DNA of 64,000 nt from Hericium rajendrae (Eukaryota; Basidiomycota; Agaricomycetes; Russulales; Hericiaceae). The stretch lies in assembly GCA_033439255.1 (NCBI GenBank), contig CM065890.1:992001-1056000 (forward strand). The letters run 5' to 3'. Numbering within the stretch: position 1 is the stretch's first letter; every line of letters starts with the position of its first letter. Shown here piece by piece: positions 1 through 12,114 of the stretch. The notes beneath the pieces were generated by a model. That model worked only from the letters and a program-made list of their open reading frames with translations. It did not search any database and was not told the DNA's origin. Position numbers and translations under genes: made by a program.

Positions 1-23
1 ATGTTATGTCGCTGCTTTGATAG

Positions 24-488
24 CCCATGGGAGTGTACGGTCAATCAACGTTCCATCAAGGTGAACCTGCCACACCGCCTGCCCACCCCGCGCCGGCAAC
101 GTCGGGCTGCGTCACTAAGACCGCTATTGGCAATGGCATGTCCGTCTCAGGCGCGGTTCAGACTTCCACACCGGTGAGTGCAGCCTCTCGAGCCCTGTCT
201 TTCTATTTCTAGTCTTCTTCCGTTGAGCGGAGCAAAGCATGTCACGACCGCTCCTTCTCCTTTTCTTCTGTCTATACAACTATCCAGTGCACGGGCTCAT
301 GAACTCTCGATCTATAGGCCCCGACTTCGACTTCGACTTCGAAAAGTGACAGCACCCGCACCTCTGGCCCATCGAGCGGGACGGCCAAACCGACCGCCGC
401 CACCGATGCAAACTCAGCTCCTGGCGTGAATGCACCTGGCTTGGGTGCCGTCCTCGCCTTGTTCTCCTTCGGTCTCTTGGCTTTCTAG
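24..488 (+). CDS. Macrofage-activating glycoprotein-like GPI protein, 3' part
   Basis: This is the last part of a gene that begins before the window. Two exons can be read: 24-173, after an acceptor TAG at 21-23, and 318-488, ending in TAG. The first exon (PMGVYGQSTFHQG onward) matches, almost residue for residue, the tail exon of the complete gene at 3427-5004. The last exon is Ser/Thr-rich and ends in a hydrophobic stretch (GLGAVLALFSFGLLAF), which looks like a GPI-anchor signal. The family is a secreted cell-surface glycoprotein widespread in basidiomycetes; its biochemical role is not known. The paralogue at 3427-5004 reads through the position where this copy has an intron (174-317). The rest of the protein is off the left edge. 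Confidence 0.85.
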
Positions 489-1250
489 ATTTTCTTGCAA
501 CAACCTCTTTAATCGTCATGGCTTGTGGTAGGGATGACGGGAGTGTCGCATCGATGGTCGTTGTGGCTCGGCCAGATGGTACCTCAGACTGGAATCTTTG
601 CCTATTTCATTCTATCTTTCTATTGAACTTCTATCACAACAGCCTACAGGACATTCTATCATACATACGGTTGCACGATACCGATGCTTGCATACCATAT
701 ACCATCCTATTTTGCTCTTTGTTTCGCGTGCTCAATACGCATGGTCAGAAGGATAAGATCATGCCGTCAATGACATTAATGATCCTCGGAACCTCCTACA
801 ATCTGTGGGTCGATGACAGAGACCTTAACAGGCGATCTGCAGAACCTTGGAAGTCGCAGTACAGCCTGGACTCAGAATTCCAATATGGGACATGCCATCA
901 TCATGATTACGATGATTTATACCTGCTGAGTGGGATTTACCCTGATTCACCTAAGTCAACATTTCAAATCAGAGGTCTGTCGCTCCAAGGATTGTCAGAA
1001 ATTGTCGGGAGATAAATCGCTTTGAGAAAAGACAAACCTTATGGGGTTTGGAGGGGTTGCCGACTGACGAATGAGAACACGTTTCCGGCTGGCTTGTACG
1101 CCAATCACGTCTCCTGCACCTCCCGTCGTCGTTGACAGATGCCATACGACTCTAGAGTTTCAACATGTAAAGCACTCGAAGGCATTTGAGCTCCGACAAG
1201 TCGCAAGAATAAAGCAGGACGAGTAGGCCATTCCGAGGCAAAACATAGAC
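489..1250. other. Intergenic, no supported gene
   Basis: This stretch holds the 3' flank of the first gene and the promoter side of the hydroquinone reductase. An open frame of 165 codons (518-1015) has no recognisable domain and no clear splice partners, so I do not call it. No TATA box or repeat stands out. Confidence 0.6.
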
Positions 1251-2807
1251 ATGGCCGTGTCTCGGATTCCTCTTCTGGCCGTTCTGTCTCGTTCCGCGGG
1301 GCCGTCACGTATTGCTCATCCCCTCGCTGCCTCCTTACTCTTCAAAAGGACCTTCGCATCTTTGCAATCACCCGCCCGACGCATCACCCCTTTGCACTTC
1401 CAACAGTCCGCACGCCCAGCACACCGAGCATTTACCATGTCTGCACCAAGCCGTGATGTCACCGGACAGACCGACATCTCGAAGATGCAGTTGGAGCCGG
1501 ATGGGTCGTTCAAGCGTGCGCCCTCCGCGTTCAGAAACCAGGTCGAGAAAGGGGGCAAGTTCCCTCCCGAGAAGGGTGCGTAGTCTTTGCATGATGCGCG
1601 GCAAGGGATGTTCTTTGACTGATCCGCGTCTGTGAACAAGACCGGTACCACCTTTACGTCTCCTATGCCTGCCGTGAGTTTCATTTCCGATAGAAAGCCC
1701 TCCATCTCATACAAGCATGCCTTACAGCGTGGGCAACGCGCACCTTGATCATGCGCAAGCTCAAGGGCCTAGACTTCATCCGTGAGTAACGAGTCCTCCT
1801 CAAGACCGATTCCGCTCAACCTCACCGCCACGACGTGCTTACAGCTGTGACCGTGGTTTCCCCGCACATGGGCTCTGACGGATGGCCCTTTGCCTCCGTC
1901 GACGCGTTTCCAGGCGCGGACGCCGATCCGCTATACAATGCGCAGCACGTCAAGGACCTCTACCTCCGCGCGGACCCGAACTACGCAGGAAGGTTCACGG
2001 TGCCCGTCCTCTGGGACATAAAGCAGCACACAATCGTGAACAACGAATCGTCTGAAATCATCCGGATCTTCAACACTGCGTTCAATGAGCAGATCCCGGC
2101 GGACAAGGCTGCGCTCGATTTCTACCCCGAGCCGTTGCGCAAGGAGATTGACGAAGTAAACGACTGGGTGTATGATACGATCAACAGTGCGTGATGCTGA
2201 GGTCTTGGTCTTACGAAGTGCTTATGTTTTTCTTGCAGACGGCGTGTACAAGGCGGGTTTTGCCACGACGTCCGCCGCGTACGAGGCTGCCGTGGTTCGC
2301 GTGTTTGAGTCCCTCGATCGCGCCGAGAAGATCCTCGATGGCAAGGAGTTCCTCGTCGGCAACCAGCTCACCGAGGCCGATATCAGGTTGTTTGTGACGA
2401 TCGTAAGCCGGCTTTTCCAATTGGTGTAAGAGCGAGTCTGACATGGCGTTCGCGGTCAGATTCGCTTCGACCCGGTGTACGTCGGCCACTTCAAGTGCAA
2501 CATCAGGACCATCCGCCACGGATACCCCAACATTCACGCGTGCGCTTTTATTTCATATCCTTGTATCGTTCATTCGGAGGGATTGACCGGGTGCTTCGTC
2601 TGCAGCTGGCTTCGCCGCTTGTACTGGAAGAACTCAGCATTTGAGTCTTCTACCAACTTCGACCATATCAAGACCCACTACTACTGGTCGCATACCACCG
2701 TGCGTTTCTAATATCTGCGCCATGCTCACCATCTCATGTTGATGATTTAGATCAACCCCCATCGCATCGTCCCTGTCGGCCCTGTACCGCACATCGAGCC
2801 TCTGTGA
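1251..2807 (+). CDS. ECM4: Glutathionyl-hydroquinone reductase (Xi-class GST)
   Basis: Predicted 382 residues in eight exons: 1251-1575, 1641-1673, 1728-1781, 1845-2186, 2239-2402, 2460-2539, 2606-2699 and 2751-2807. All phases close. The thioredoxin-like domain starts around residue 109 and carries the family's catalytic cysteine in YACPWATRTLI (about Cys119), followed by the all-helical GST domain. Family members (yeast Ecm4/Gto2, Phanerochaete GSTX) use glutathione to remove glutathionyl groups from hydroquinones, a step useful during breakdown of lignin-type aromatics and quinone stress. Residues 1-62 are rich in Arg, Ser and Ala with almost no acidic residue and look like a mitochondrial presequence; a second Met about 63 codons in (1438) would give a cytosolic form. 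It is flanked by two related GPI-protein genes. Confidence 0.93.
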
Positions 2808-3426
2808 ACAATATATGGGCATCTGCGAGGCTGCCTGAGTTAGGATAGGACATCCAGAAGTCAATTGTACAATCACTGGACTCGTACGTCGGTTGACACA
2901 CGAATATGTGTGGATCATGACATGTAGATTATTATAATACACACATTGACGGAATTACTTCCATTCTATTGTGGCACAACGAACCGAATGGCTCGTTTTG
3001 GGAAGCTCGCACTGATAAAGCAATTTCGAGCATTTGTGAAACGACAATGATGTAAAGACAGTGCTATGAGCACAGCGAAGCAAGTAAAGCAAACAATGAT
3101 GGTATATATCACCTCCGCCATTCATCCTCCGTACGTCGCGAATAACTACAAACCGTGAATGCAACGACGGTTCAAATGAAGCGGAGAGTGGGTAAAGTAA
3201 CAGAGTCCATGTACAGGTATCCATATCGTCCAAACGTACGATAGCGTGTCCTGTCGTAACCAATCGTAACCAATCGTGATTAAAATAAAGCGAGCAAAAA
3301 AAACCAGTCCATCCCCAGATACTAGTGAGCAGATCCCGACACCACCACACCAATCCCTAGATCCGCTCGCCCGTCCTCCTTTTCCGAGTCACGGTTATCC
3401 AAATAGTTGCCATATCCGAAGGGAGC
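2808..3426. other. Convergent 3' flanks
   Basis: The space between the 3' ends of the reductase and the macrofage-activating glycoprotein-like gene is AT-richer than its surroundings. Short open frames here show no family resemblance. I see only 3' UTR-type sequence. Confidence 0.55.
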
Positions 3427-5004
3427 TTAGAGCATCAAGAGGCCGAATGCAAACAGAGAGAAAACGGCACCGAGGCTGGGTGCGTTGAGGCCAAGAGCAG
3501 CGCTGGAGTCACCCGCGGTGGTCTGCGTCGCCGCGCCGCTCGAGGCGCCCGACGTGCGGCTGGCGCTGCTGCCACCGCTGCTCGTTAACGAAGCCGAGGG
3601 CGTCTGCAGAGAAAAGACGGATGAGCTCGGCAGACTCGACGTTTCGATTGACGAAGCAGAAGCAGAGGACGACGCAGCGGAGGTGCTGTTCGATGGGGGG
3701 AGACTGGAGAGGGAGGGGCTGGGACTGGGGGTACCCACCGGCGTCGACGTCGGGACCGCGCCGGAGACCGCGAGGCCGTTGCCGATGGAGGTCACGGTGG
3801 TGCAGGCGGACGTCGGGGGTGCGGGGTGTGCGGCGGGCGTGGCGGGGTCACCTTGGTGGAACGTCGAGGTGCCGTAGACGCCCATGGGCTATAAACACAA
3901 CGAAGTCCTATTTTCAGCGCGGTCCTCGTGTGCTGGAGAATGCGTGCACACACCTCGCCGGAATCGCCCTGGCAGCGGTCGAAGGAGCCATTGCCGTAGT
4001 TGGCCGGCATGTTCCATTCGCAGCCCATCACGTCGTAGATGTGCTGGCACAGGGCGGGCGCGTTAGCGCCGTCTTTGCATCCGCGGAAGCAGAACTCGGT
4101 GTCGGAGACGTAGTTCTGGAGGGGTCACGATATCAGCGAGGAAGCAGAGGGCTTGGGGGGATGATTTTACTCACGGTCCATTCGTGGAGCTGCTGCACCT
4201 TTCCACCGAAGGCGGAGGAAAACACGAGGCCGCCGATGGGGTTACCTGTGGAACATGTCAGCCAGCAGGTGCCAGCAGTGCCAGCAACATGACTGACCAT
4301 TGCCATCAGCACCGTGAGGGTCCAGTTCGCCTCCTTCGTCGCCAGCTGGGACATTGATTTTGGTCAAGTCACCGACGCCTGATGGAATGTAGATATCAGC
4401 TTCCATGGAATGCAAACAATGATGCATGTATCAATGACGTACCAGTGATCTGAATGTAGTCTGGCGTCTGGACGAAATGGGCTCCCAGGATAGTACCATC
4501 AGGGATAACGCGGGTGCCATATCCCGCCTAGTGTTCAAAGAATTGTGAGATTGTGAAGCGCAGAGCGAGCAGGTGCGAAATTTACCTTCAAGCACCATGC
4601 GACCTCAATACGCTGGGTTATTGAAGACCTCGTAAGGACTTCATTCTCGTACGTCTGGAGCAATAGGGTACGCACCTCAGTGTTGCCGATGGTTGAACCG
4701 GGACCGGCATCTGGGGGCGCGAACACACAGAAGTCGTCCACCGAGTTGACTAGCCACAACGACGGGTCGATCGCCCCGCACTCAGCTCTGCATTCGGCAG
4801 GTGACGCTCCAAATGGAGGGACTTACGGTACGCGTTCTGGCATTGTGACGTCTGGTTGGACCCACTGCCGCACTGGTTCGTCCCGCTCTGCCCCTGCTCG
4901 CTCTGATTAGGCGCGTTCGTCGGCAGATACGTCGCCGAGTACGTCTGCGCCCACACAGCGACGATGCTCAGCGACAGCACGGACCCAATCGCTTTGGCGA
5001 GCAT
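3427..5004 (-). CDS. Macrofage-activating glycoprotein-like GPI protein
   Basis: Predicted 379 residues in eight exons, 5' to 3': 4827-5004, 4676-4749, 4586-4612, 4443-4527, 4298-4378, 4175-4245, 3954-4115 and 3427-3888. It begins with a signal peptide (MLAKAIGSVLSLSIVAVWA) and continues with a Cys-rich ectodomain containing the family blocks NSVDDFCVFAPPD, IGNTE, GVGDLTKINVPAGDEGGELD, GNPIGGLVFSSAFGG and YDVMGCEWNMPAN. About 110 Ser/Thr/Pro-rich residues then lead to a hydrophobic end (LGAVFSLFAFGLLML), so the product is probably GPI-anchored at the cell wall. The function is unknown; the name comes from a fungal glycoprotein family. The partial copy at 24-488 is its paralogue on the opposite strand. 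The tail exon starts GTGGGT-like sequence where the paralogue has an intron donor but stays open, so I keep it as coding. Confidence 0.92.
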
Positions 5005-8000
5005 GATGGATAGGGACGGCGGGGAGAAGAGAGGGAGAGGGGAGGAAAACGTGGGGTCCGCTCTTCCAATCTATTTGAACTTCCCCCGGCCGCATTACTT
5101 CCACCGTAATCATTGAGTATAAGCTCCTTGTCTAGGTTTTTTTTGCGGTCTCGGTACGCCTTGAGGTAATTAGCCGCCGAGATAGGCATCTTGAGGCCGT
5201 TCCTGGAATCCTGCAGGCATCTGCACGCGTCTGCTCGCCGCATCCACAAGGTTCTGCCTACAAAACTAGAACAGCCACAAGAACAGCAATACGATACCAG
5301 CGCGAGCTGCAAAGAGAATAGGATCTTGTCCGAAAAGACTCAGGCTCAGCCCGTTTGAAGTGTGCATTTCGCGCGGCTGATTTGTGTGACAGTGTCTCCG
5401 GCGAATGAAATTGATGGTGACCGGCCGCGGCAGCCGGAATTTTGAATTCATTCGATTTGTCGTTTACATAGCGCCTAGCCGTCGTTTGCTCAATTGGTCG
5501 AAGCAAAGACCCAGAGATAGAGATTTGACGTCCCGAAGGGCTGATACTTAGCTCGAATTGCAGCTTCAAACTTGAAAAAGGAATAATCAAATGGCATTTC
5601 TCTGTCCGCAGTATTTCTCAGGCGAACAGATAACTTGACAGGATAACTAGCATGGGCGCATCAAATGTCATTTTGACGCCGCCATTTCATAAATTGGATA
5701 AGATATCTGCATGTCGCGCTCGTCGGCCGGATGTCAAGATGAAGATCCTCAAGTATAAAACTTCAGAATCAATGCCAAGGATTTGTGGCCACAATCCATA
5801 AGCATAGTTACCTCTGCAAGAACACTGATGCATTGATGGATGCAGTAATGGCACGAACGCATGTGTATGACTCACAGAATCGCCACCACTCGTCTGGACC
5901 GGAGCTGGGAGGGCGCGCGGGTGGTGAATTTTGCTATACACGCCACGCAGACACAGCACGGCAGTCGACGTCAAAATGAAATCCGATGCTGCAACGAGGA
6001 CGCAGCCTGGCAGGCGCGACGATAAACACGCCACCACCGTTTCAGCGATGGATACGGTTAGATGTGCGCTTGCATGCTCTTGGTTATGTACTCACGGCTG
6101 CTGCTTCCAGAACCAGTCACTCTGCCGCAGACACAGATAACGATGGCCAAGCTCCATTTGATGTTATGACAGGCGCCATCAATCTAGCTCGCCACGCAAC
6201 TGCCCGCCTTACGGACTTGCCGACGTTGGCGTCATCGCCCATCCGTAGCTGATTTCGCCTTTGCCTCGGATACCATGGGACGCGGTACGATACTGAGTTG
6301 TCATCGACAGTCCAGCATCTTTTCGTGGAGAGGGTCCAGAAGGTTGTCAAGCAAATGGTCGGGTCGGACGCACCGCCTAGAGTGCGTGCGTGGCTCTTTG
6401 CTTCATACTCAGCTCTGCGACGCCTCTCGGACCTGGCTGAACGGTCGTGAACTATCATATCGACGCGGTGAGGACAGAGTTACGAGGCAGGCCGGAGCTT
6501 GGGCTCTCTGGCACTGGCGATTTCTGTCATTCTCGTGTTGCGTGCTGAAGCAAAGAAGCACACTACAGCCTGAGATCGTGAAGGTTGATGCGAGACGTTG
6601 AGGCCTCGAGGTCTCGGGTCTAGCAAGGGAAATACCAAGGTTTGTGTTGCTTTGATCAAAGAAAACCCTGAACCCAGCCCGAGACGGCACGACATGCTAT
6701 GATGAGCTGCAAGAGAGCGAAGCAAAGGGATTCCAGCTTGTCGATACTCAGGGTCGTAAACACTGAACAGGGAGCTGAGGTCGCCCGGTGGCACCGGCAT
6801 CGATGCCCGCGGGTCACAAATTAGACTCCCACGACTCGTTCGACCGTGATCACGTCGGCGGACGTCGTGACGCTCTTCCTCGCATCTCCTTCCTTCCTTC
6901 CTGCAAAGAAGTTCCGGGCTCAACTGCAGGGTACGCGCGCCTTCTCAGGCTGCAGGTGATGTTCGGCATATCCATGAAGCTCGTTGGTCATATGGGTGGC
7001 GACGTGCGTCAGTTTGTGCTGTCATGAACATCGCTAACTTGGATTTTGGCCGTTGACAGTAATGAGTTTTTGTGTAGACTAACTCACCATGCGCGACGGC
7101 TCATGACGAATGCTGGGAAAGCCCATCGCAGCAATCCCTGAGAAAGAGAGCTAACTGGGACAGTTTTCGGGGTAAGTAAGATCTTGAAGTGGGTTGGCTC
7201 ATGCAAAATGTAAACAGCATATCCAACGACTCTTTCACGACTTGCGTTTTGACGCGTCCACGTATGTGATGCTGGAGTACTACTGCACAATGGCCATTTC
7301 CAGGTGAATTCTCTCAGTTTCTCCTCGCATAAGCTTCGTCCATGCATTGTTGGTTAATCACTCCAGGACACGACATGTTGATTGCACGGACTGAACATTA
7401 TGTGGACCCTACGGCGCAAGGTCACATCTCAGGGCTCGTGAGTCATTGACATTGCGTGGCCGAAGCTCACTGCGAAGCTCCTCTATCGAGGCGCTGGAAG
7501 CAATCCTTGTAGCACTCCGTTCGGAACCGTGGCCAGAGATTGCACCAAGAAAGGTCATCTGCTCCCGCTTGTCGTTTCAAATCTCTCGCGCAGACTTCTT
7601 CAGTATACCGACTTAGTACTCAGCATCACAAAGCGGTTCAAAGACACACCGTCGGCTTCGATCGCACGACAGAGTGGCTTGTCCCCTTCCTCCTTCAGTG
7701 ATGAGCTTTCCACGACAGCGAGCTTCCATTGGTTCCTGTCTGTTCCTATGCCCTCCTTCGGTCAGGTGCCTTCCTTTTGGTATAAGTCGGCTCTATCTTA
7801 TCAGATAAAACACTGACGCCGTCAGTAAGCCTGACATCGAAGAATTGGGTGTCCTTATCGTTCTCCCACCAGGCTGCAATCTACCTGCGCATTTCGACTG
7901 GTCGTCCGTCGTTCCCCGAGTCGAACATCCATGATTGGTGATGCGGATCTTGCACTGGGATACGATGATCCTTTCCTGAAGTTTGCCTTGCCATGAGGAC

Positions 8001-8561
8001 ATCGACAGCCGGCACGGGCATTCCGCTGGGCCAGACTTCACCCAAGAACAACCTAAGTAATCTTGCATTCAGTTGCGTAAACAGTGGTATTACTTCATGG
8101 TGATACCTAAACATCAGCCCATAGGTGTCCATAAGAACAAGTGATTGCCCAGATTGTGAAGGCCTTTTGTCAAGATAGGGATATACTTCTGCGTCCTACA
8201 GCGAAGCCGCAAGTCCTGACCATCGATCTGACCCGGGTTGACGTGTACGGCTGGTCCTGAATTCTAGGAGTCCCGTACGTCTTACGAAATAGTAACACGT
8301 TTCGCGCGAACTACGAAACGTTGTGATGGGAGATCCTTCCTTCTGACCCTTATGCAGGCATGGACGTATCGCAGACATCTGCATGGAGATCTTATGATGC
8401 AGGTCACAAGCGCTCGTAGCGAACAGAAGCTTCTTCCGAAATATAGTTTTGGCGGGCGCGCCTGTGATCCGGACCACGGTACCACGCCGCACATAAGTAT
8501 AAATTCAGGCTCACGCGATTCGCTGCTTTAACTCAGTTCCCCCTGCTCCTCCAAGCACATC
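5005..8561. other. Gene-poor interval of 3.6 kb
   Basis: No complete gene could be built here on either strand. Open frames are short (up to about 147 codons), mostly antisense overlaps, and lack linked splice sites. The best hint is on the minus strand near 5870-6030, where a hydrophobic stretch (AASDFILTSTAVLCL) followed by a GTGAGT donor recalls a helix of fungal multi-pass membrane proteins. No continuation was found, so at most it is a remnant. No terminal repeats or transposon protein motifs were seen. The right end is the promoter of the CYP53 gene. Confidence 0.5.
8498..8504 (+). promoter_or_regulatory. TATA box of the CYP53 gene
   Basis: TATAAAT lies 58 nt before the start codon of the P450 gene, in a C/T-rich leader. 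Spacing and sequence suit a core promoter element; this is inference from position only. Confidence 0.5.
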
Positions 8562-10512
8562 ATGGCGATCATAGATCATGTTCTGGAGGCCATCAGCAAG
8601 TTGGACCTGGTCTCTGTTGCCGTTTTGATTGCAACCCTAGTTGTCCTCGTGCATGTCATCCCGTACTGGGTCGATCCGCACGGTTTGCGTCAGTATCCTG
8701 GACCGTGGTTGGCCAAGTACTCCGACCTCTGGCTAGCCAGGGTAGCAGCCCAAGGCAACCGCTCAGAGGTGGTACATGAGCTGCACAAGCAGTATGGTAT
8801 GTCGCTTCCCACAAGATGAGGATGTTTATGACGCGACTCACACGGCGTGTCACTGTCAGGTCCCTACGTCCGCATCGCGCCCAACCATCTCTCCGTCTCA
8901 GACCCCGCTGCACTGCAGGAGATCTACGCCCATGGCAGCGGCACAATGAAGTCGAATTTCTACGACGCATTCGTGTCCATCCAGCGCGGGCTATTCAACG
9001 TCCGCGACCGCGTCGTCCACGCCCGCAAGCGTAAGATCGTCTCACACATATTCTCCCAGAAGAGTGTGCTCGACTTCGAGCCGCATGTGAGAGAGTATGT
9101 GAAGATGCTCATACGTCAGTGGGACGGGCTTTTTGATTCGGCGGTCAAAGGCGGATCTGGCCCGGAGGGCGAGGGCTGGCACGGAAGGGACGGAAAGCTC
9201 TGGTTGGATTGCTTGCCCTGTGAGTCTGATGCTTCCTGTGCCCACCATGCAGAACGACGCTAATTCCGGTTTAGGGTACAACTATCTCGCATTTGATATC
9301 ATTGGTACAGTACTAGTAGTCCGTGTCGTTCCTGCGCCAGTGACCTTATACCCTTCCGCCGCATGCAGGTGACCTGGCGTTCGGAACCCCATTCGGCATG
9401 CTCACCGCCTGCAAGGACTACGCGCCTGTCGCGAAGTTCAGCGAGAAGGATGCCACCGTCAACGGAGAGGTCGTCGGTCTCCCAGCCGTGCAGATCCTTA
9501 ACGACCGCGGCGAGTACTCTGCATCGATGGGCGTGCTTCCGCCGTGGGTGCGCCCTTGGGTGAAGCGCTACATCCCGTGGTTTAGCCGCGGGTCAGATGC
9601 AGTCAAGAACCTGTCCGGCATTGCCGTGGCGGCTGTTTCGACGCGCCTGAAGGCACAGGCTGACAGGGTCGATTTGTTGAGTAAGCTGCAGGAGGGCAAG
9701 GATGACGAAGGCAAAGCCATGAGCATCGGCGAACTCACTGCCGAGGCACTCACGCAGCTCATCGCGGGCAGCGACACAACGTCCAAGTACGTGTACCTTA
9801 CTTCATGCCGCGTCGGAAACCTCTGAACTCCTGGCAGCACGTCCTGCGCCATTACGTATTATCTTGCGGCAAACCCGTCAGTCCAGACTAAGCTGCAAAA
9901 GGAGCTGGACGAAGTGCTCGGAAGCAACGACGACCCCGTATCTACTTTCAATGAGGTGAAGCGCCTCACCTATTTGGATGCCGTCATCAACGAGGTCCTT
10001 CGTATCTACTCGACGTCTGGCATCGGTCTGCCGCGCATGACTCCTGCCGGGGGCATCACGATCCGTGGGAAGGCATTTCCGGAGGGGACGGTGCTGAGCA
10101 CACCGACTTACACTATCCATAGGAACGTCGCTGCGTGGGGCGCGGATTCCGATGTTTTCAGGCCCGAGAGATGGTTTGAAAGAGACCAGGACACGATGCA
10201 GAAGGCATTCAACCCTTTCTCATTTGGGCCACGGTATGTTGAACTTGGTGATTTTGTTCGCAAGATCTAACATAATTTGCACAGCGCTTGTGTGGGACGC
10301 AATCTCGCGAGCATGGAGTTGCAGATCATCATTTCGTCGATCCTCCGTCACTATGAGTTCGTCCTCGAGGAACCTCAGAAGCCGGTAAAATATGTTTTTC
10401 CATTCCCGACATGCTCTGTTTATTGAAATTGCCTTCACAGCTCACCATCCGCGAAGGCTTCCTGAGGAAGCCCAGTGGGTGCAGGGTCGGTATCAGAAGG
10501 AGAAACCTCTGA
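8562..10512 (+). CDS. CYP53: CYP53-type benzoate 4-monooxygenase (P450)
   Basis: Predicted 536 residues in seven exons: 8562-8796, 8860-9219, 9275-9304, 9369-9786, 9838-10233, 10285-10384 and 10441-10512. An N-terminal membrane helix (about residues 15-36) anchors it to the ER. P450 hallmarks are all present: the I-helix LIAGSDTTSNT, the ExxR motif in NEVLRIYS, the PERW block, and the haem loop FSFGPRACVG with the axial cysteine at about 482. The block YNYLAFDIIGDLAFGTPFGM is typical of CYP53, the fungal benzoate para-hydroxylase family that turns benzoate and related aromatics into 4-hydroxybenzoates. Substrate is inferred from family. The start is supported by the TATA box just upstream. 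Confidence 0.93.
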
Positions 10513-10935
10513 GACAGAATGGCACTATTCATCGCTTTGGATGTCTGTTCACGACCTTATGATTTCTGTTACAACCGTTTCTGGATGTACAATCTCTGTA
10601 TCTTGTAATTGTGAGCTCCGCGCTTTGCACGATTCCGACCTCGCACGGCTGCAATGTGCAGTGCTGCGGCGCAGCAAGCCTGATCTACGTCGTCCAATTC
10701 TGCCAACGGAGATGTCGGTCGTGCACGCCAACAGGAAAACAGGGCAGTATCATCCCACGAGTGTGTGATCTGGCTTCCCAGCATGCCCCGCATGGGCGCT
10801 CTTCCCCGCACCAATTAGTAATCGATCACCCCACCTTTCAGCAAGCCGGTTACTGGTAGCGATCCAGGAGCAGACGTTCCCAGAAAACACCGTGTCTGTC
10901 GCGCCCTGCGCCATGCTCCCTGCGGTCAGGCCGCC
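10513..10935. other. Intergenic between CYP53 and single-pass protein gene
   Basis: This holds the P450 3' flank and the upstream region of the Ser-rich membrane protein. Antisense and sense open frames of 60-97 codons have no features. Nothing else is recognised. Confidence 0.5.
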
Positions 10936-10954
10936 ATGTCATCCAGCAGCATGT

Positions 10955-10999
<45 letters not shown>

Positions 11000-11693
11000 C
11001 GCCCACGACCACCGATATGACCGGCGACCAACCGTCGTTCTTCGCTACGGGCGCCTCCCCGCCTCTTATCATCGGCTTCATTGCGCTCGGCACATTTGCG
11101 CTTGGGATTATCGCTATTTGTGGCTGGCGGCGCGTTACTGGCCGGACGCTGCTCACCCCAGAAGCATTGCGCATCGTGCATCAGCGGCGGCGGATGCGGC
11201 GGGAGGACGAGGTTGGCGAGAAGCCTGAGCTGTTTGATTTGTGGGTCGAGGAGCCCGGCGCGGGTGAAATAAAATGGAGAGATATTATGGTGCGTGTTCA
11301 AGTCGTTGATATCCGCGCTGCGAAAAATTAAGTGCGGTTGATGGTGATTGTGTTGATGGCCGCATGCAGCCCGTTTCGTCGATCATCTACACAGACGAGG
11401 GGTCGATACCCGACACACCATCTTCGGATACCAAACCACAGCAGCGAGTTATCAACGCCACGAAGGAACAACGAACAGATGACGATAGGTTTGCAAAGGC
11501 ACATAGCAGCCTGCAGGTCGCCATCGTGCTCGCCATGCCCTCGCCCAACCGTGATCAATGGAAAAGTGATACCAAAGCGCCATCCGGCGGTGATGGCGAG
11601 GAATACCAGGAGGTGCCGCCCTATTCAATTGGATTGGTCAATATACCTTGGTCGGAGGATCTGGGAGTTGGAGGGGGTGACAAGCGAAAGTGA
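10936..11693 (+). CDS. Single-pass membrane protein, MPSP-motif family, copy 1
   Basis: I do not know this protein's function. Two exons (10936-11289, 11370-11693) give 225 residues. The order is a Ser-rich, probably glycosylated N-terminus, one membrane helix (PPLIIGFIALGTFALGIIAI), a basic stop-transfer segment, then a cytosolic tail with FDLWVEEPGAGEIKWRDIM-PV, the motif VAIVLAMPSP and a short end block YSIGLVNIPW. The copies at 12115-12821 and 41742-42541 share this layout, the motifs and a phase-0 intron at the same spot, immediately before the Pro of the DIM-P or TLQ-P junction. The start sits in a strong GCCGCCATG context. A membrane-anchored adaptor would fit, but that is inference. 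Confidence 0.8.
10960..10998 (+). repeat. (AGC)13 microsatellite
   Basis: Thirteen perfect AGC units encode a poly-Ser run in the extracellular head of the single-pass protein. The sibling copies lack it, so the run is probably length-variable between strains. Confidence 0.9.
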
Positions 11694-12114
11694 AGTTGAT
11701 GGGATGTGTTATGTTTGGATATGGAGTGCACGACCTTATGAGTAACCGAAACCGATGGAGACTTAAGATTTCTGTACGAGTACTACACCGACCGTAATGA
11801 GCTTGTGTGCTGGTAGGAAAATCACAGTTTTGTGCTGGGCGGACTCCTATCAAGGCATCAATGCACCTCCCAATCCTCCAAAGAGTAACGTTTGCGGGAA
11901 AAGAAGAAAGGTGCGATATAAATGCCACACAAGTAGAGATTATACATATCTATATCATAAGGCCCTATAGTACACCAGACATGTCAGAACAAGGGTACAG
12001 TGGTTCCAAGATAGCAATCATGGAAATGAGGACAGCGTGCGCACCAGAATATCATGATAGTATACAAATTTAGTCCGCTATGTGATCCATCCCGTCATGA
12101 GTCGTTACAAGGTA
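11694..12114. other. Convergent 3' flanks of two paralogues
   Basis: AT-rich spacer between the 3' ends of the two convergent single-pass protein genes. No gene or repeat was found. Confidence 0.55.

Noticed and set aside
518-1015. Open frame of 165 codons on the plus strand
   Set aside because: No domain, no linked introns in a genome where nearly every gene has them, and located in a 3' flank.
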